Positions 6,845 through 8,654 of a stretch of DNA of 8,654 bases are shown here, piece by piece. This DNA comes from Micrococcales bacterium (GTDB taxonomy: Bacteria > Actinomycetota > Actinomycetes > Actinomycetales > Dermatophilaceae), in assembly GCA_003157445.1 (NCBI GenBank), contig PMJN01000102.1, positions 1-8,654 of the forward strand. The letters are read 5' to 3'. The position numbers and the translations under genes were made by a program. The notes below the pieces were generated by a model. The model was not told the origin of the DNA and did not search any database. It saw nothing but the letters and a program-made list of their open reading frames with translations. Within the stretch, counting starts at the first letter, position 1. The number at the start of each line of letters is the position of its first letter.

Positions 6845-6974
6845 CGGCCCCCTCCGACACCGCCGACACCGAACGGCGACCGGTGCGCCACCGCGGGCAA
6901 ACGGATCTGCATACTGTTGCAGCAGCGAAGGCTGCGGGCCTCCCCCAGTCCGGGTGAAGTCTGAGACGGACCAT
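6845..6974 (-). other. Spacer between regulator remnant and antiporter ORF
   Basis: About 130 bases between the point where the regulator's helix-turn-helix similarity ends and the antiporter ATG. Any promoter for the antiporter-sulP unit should lie here or further upstream. I see no convincing -35/-10 pair. Regulator coding similarity does not continue into it in any minus-strand frame. Confidence 0.35.
6848..6855 (-). promoter_or_regulatory. Ribosome binding site of the antiporter remnant
   Basis: Read on the minus strand, GGAGGGGG stands three bases before the ATG at 6844. The match is strong although the spacing is short. It shows that the start of this broken gene is still preserved and may drive translation into the coupled sulP gene. 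Confidence 0.6.
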
Positions 6975-8652
6975 CTCCTGGTGCGGCGCGTGTGTCGGCA
7001 GGAGTTCGAGCACGCGACGCTCCGCGACCGTGGGCTCCTCACCGATGAGCCGTGACTGGGCGACGCCGGCGAGCTCGTCCGCGAGGCGATCGACAAGCTG
7101 CAGCACCAGGGCCGCATGTGGCTCCAGCACGCGCGAGTCCATCGCCAAGCGGTGCATGAGCCGGGCCTCATCGAGGGCACCCAGCCACAGGTGCGCCTCT
7201 GCCAGGCATGTGGGCACCAAGATGGCGAGCCGGTTGGCGAACCCGATGGCACTGTTGAGCGTTGCCAGCTGAATCTCGGGTTCGGCCATATGTTTACGGG
7301 CCATATCAACGGGCCTTTTCGATGTGACCAGCGCGTGCATGCACCCAGGAGGCACTCGCGCTCACCAGGACCAGCATCAGCAGTCGCTCGAGGCCATTAC
7401 ATGGGCGACGACGCTGTCCTGGTCGACCAGAACCTCCGCGCGCCCCCACTCGCCGTCGGCGATGTCGGCCAGCGCAAGGTTTGTGAGGACCAGAGCGCGT
7501 CGGTGGGCGACCTCTAGGTCGGCGAGCGCCTCAACCAGCAGTGTCCGGCCACCTTGTATCTCGCCCATGAGGAGCTGGGACTGGCCCTGCATGCCTATAG
7601 CCAGTGCGTACCAGGGATTGCCCCCACGGCGGGCGGCGCGGATGACCTTGCTGTACCGCGACAGACGGGGTCCCGTCGGCCAGCCGGGCCACCCTCGGAG
7701 AGGGCGCGAAGCACAGCCATGTTCTCTTCGAGTGCCGACATGTCAGCAGTGGCGACTACATGCAGTGCTGCCCCCCATCGCCATGGAAGCAGTCTGCCTG
7801 GTCCACCGGGCCGACCAGCTCGAGCCATCGGCCAACAGTTAGGTGCAGCCCTCGGCCCGCAGATCTGTCGCGTTTACGAGAACGAGATCGCCCGTGTGAT
7901 CGGATGCCTGCGCTTTGACCGCATGACGGATCGCGCCGTCGATGTCGCCCTCGTCCTCGCACCAGGCGCTCATCGCCAGATGGAGCTGTGCGAAGCGGTC
8001 CGGGCTGCAGCGGTGGAGCTCATCCCGGACTAGATCAGCGAACAGCCTGTGCACGTGGCAAATGTGCCTGTCACCGTCGGCTGGCGCGAGGAACAGCCGT
8101 CGGGTCGCTGCGAGCTGCTCGAGCAGTTCGGCGCAACCGCTGGGTCGCAGCACGGCATCGCACGTGGTCCCGGAGAGGCTGTCCAGCACAGACGTGTCCA
8201 TGAGGAAGGAGAGCACCTGCGGTTCGATCGTGGTCAGGGCCTGCGCGCGCACGTGCTGCCAGGAGGCGGTCGCCCTGACGGATTGACCGGGGGCGTGGCG
8301 GACTCCGCCGTGTACGAGGACGTCCCGGCCTGCGCGAGCGTGATCAGTTGAAGGCCGGCGGCCCACCCTCGGTGGCCTGGCAGAGCTCGTCGACTCCCGA
8401 GGCGTCGACCTGCAAGCCACGCGAGCGCAGCAATGCCCGCGCCTCACCACGAGACAGCGCAAGGTCCTTAGGCGCAATCTCGTGCACCTGGCCCTCTACC
8501 CGTCGCCGTCCCAGCGGCACCTCGGGGCGCGATCGACCCGACAGCGCAAGCGCTGCGCCCGGCGGCAGGGCCAGGTGAATGTCGGCCACGTGGTCCGCGG
8601 TGGGCGTGTGCGCCGGGTGATGCACGTCGTCCAGGACGAGAACTAACGGCTC
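6975..8652 (-). pseudogene. MalT/LuxR-type STAND ATPase regulator, frameshifted and without intact HTH
   Basis: The gene enters from the right edge and runs leftward. It starts with a Walker B strand (PLVLVLDDVHH) and continues with LPPGAALALSGRSRPEVPL, the LSRGEARALL segment and CQATEG, all typical of large ATP-dependent LuxR (LAL) regulators. Further blocks lie in successive frames: WAAGLQLITLAQAG; VLSFLMDTSVLDSLSG, VHRLFADLVRDELHR and GDIDGAIRHAVKA; TVGRWLELVGPVDQAD; LPWRWGAALHVVATADMSAL and ALSEGGPAG; NPWYALAIGMQGQSQLLMGE and VEALADLEVAHRRALVLTNL; SASASWVHARAGHIEKAR; and LATLNSAIGFANRLAILVPT with AHLWLGALDEARLM. Frame changes fall near 8366, 8250-8320, 7840, 7800, 7675, 7385 and 7290-7315. 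The C-terminal HTH begins (TVAERRVLELLPTH) and is lost after about 18 residues, near 6975, so the recognition helix is missing. The N-terminal ATPase part with Walker A lies outside the window. DNA binding is not expected. Confidence 0.8.
7284..7315. repeat. Short imperfect tandem repeat at a frame change
   Basis: On the + strand GGCCATATGTTTACG (7284-7298) is followed directly by GGCCATATCAACG (7299-7311) and then GGCC (7312-7315), so an 8-base unit GGCCATAT is repeated at a 15-base period. It sits exactly where the regulator reading frame changes and is AT-rich against its surroundings, which fits a small slippage duplication in the decaying gene. Confidence 0.5.
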
Positions 8653-8654
8653 CT

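Noticed and set aside
1..8654. CRISPR array, tRNA, rRNA or riboswitch
   Set aside because: I found no regularly spaced repeats, cloverleaf-like segments or known conserved RNA motifs by eye on either strand.

Overview
The window reads as high-GC actinobacterial DNA. The codon use is strongly GC-biased, neighbouring genes overlap by ATGA, and the tnpB remnant, the MalT-type regulator and the heme oxidase all resemble Actinomycetota families. I cannot name the genus. I found no clearly new defence or mobile system. The most interesting part is a compact iron/heme cluster on the left; the right half mixes one intact transporter with several broken genes.

Left, + strand (1-3588): the last 35 codons of an FeoB ferrous-iron transporter overlap by ATGA a small FeoC-like winged-helix protein with a cysteine-rich tail. 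Then come an unrecognised four-helix membrane protein, an FAD-dependent coproporphyrinogen/protoporphyrinogen oxidase (CgoX/HemY type) and, again by ATGA overlap, a radical SAM protein with a C-terminal auxiliary-cluster (SPASM/twitch-like) domain. Together they suggest a unit linking Fe(II) uptake to porphyrin oxidation and an unknown radical SAM step.

Middle (3589-4730): a scar region. About 315 bases hold no gene I can support. Next is a minus-strand tnpB (IS200/IS605-type) remnant with one frameshift. Near 4367 it abuts the C-terminal part of a plus-strand integral membrane protein, which carries three single-base frameshifts.

Right, minus strand (4731-8652): an intact SulP-family anion transporter with a STAS domain is translationally coupled (ATGA) to an upstream 129-codon ORF. 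That ORF has the N-terminus of a CPA1-type cation/proton antiporter, but its core is missing. Further upstream is a large MalT/LuxR-type regulator that runs off the right edge. It is broken by about seven frame changes and has lost most of its DNA-binding helix-turn-helix.

Of the roughly eleven frame changes I could place, about ten have a net effect equal to losing one base, and all lie in the scar region and the regulator. About 4.7 kb of iron/heme and transporter genes is free of them. This points to deletion-biased gene decay, though a sequencing artefact must be excluded.
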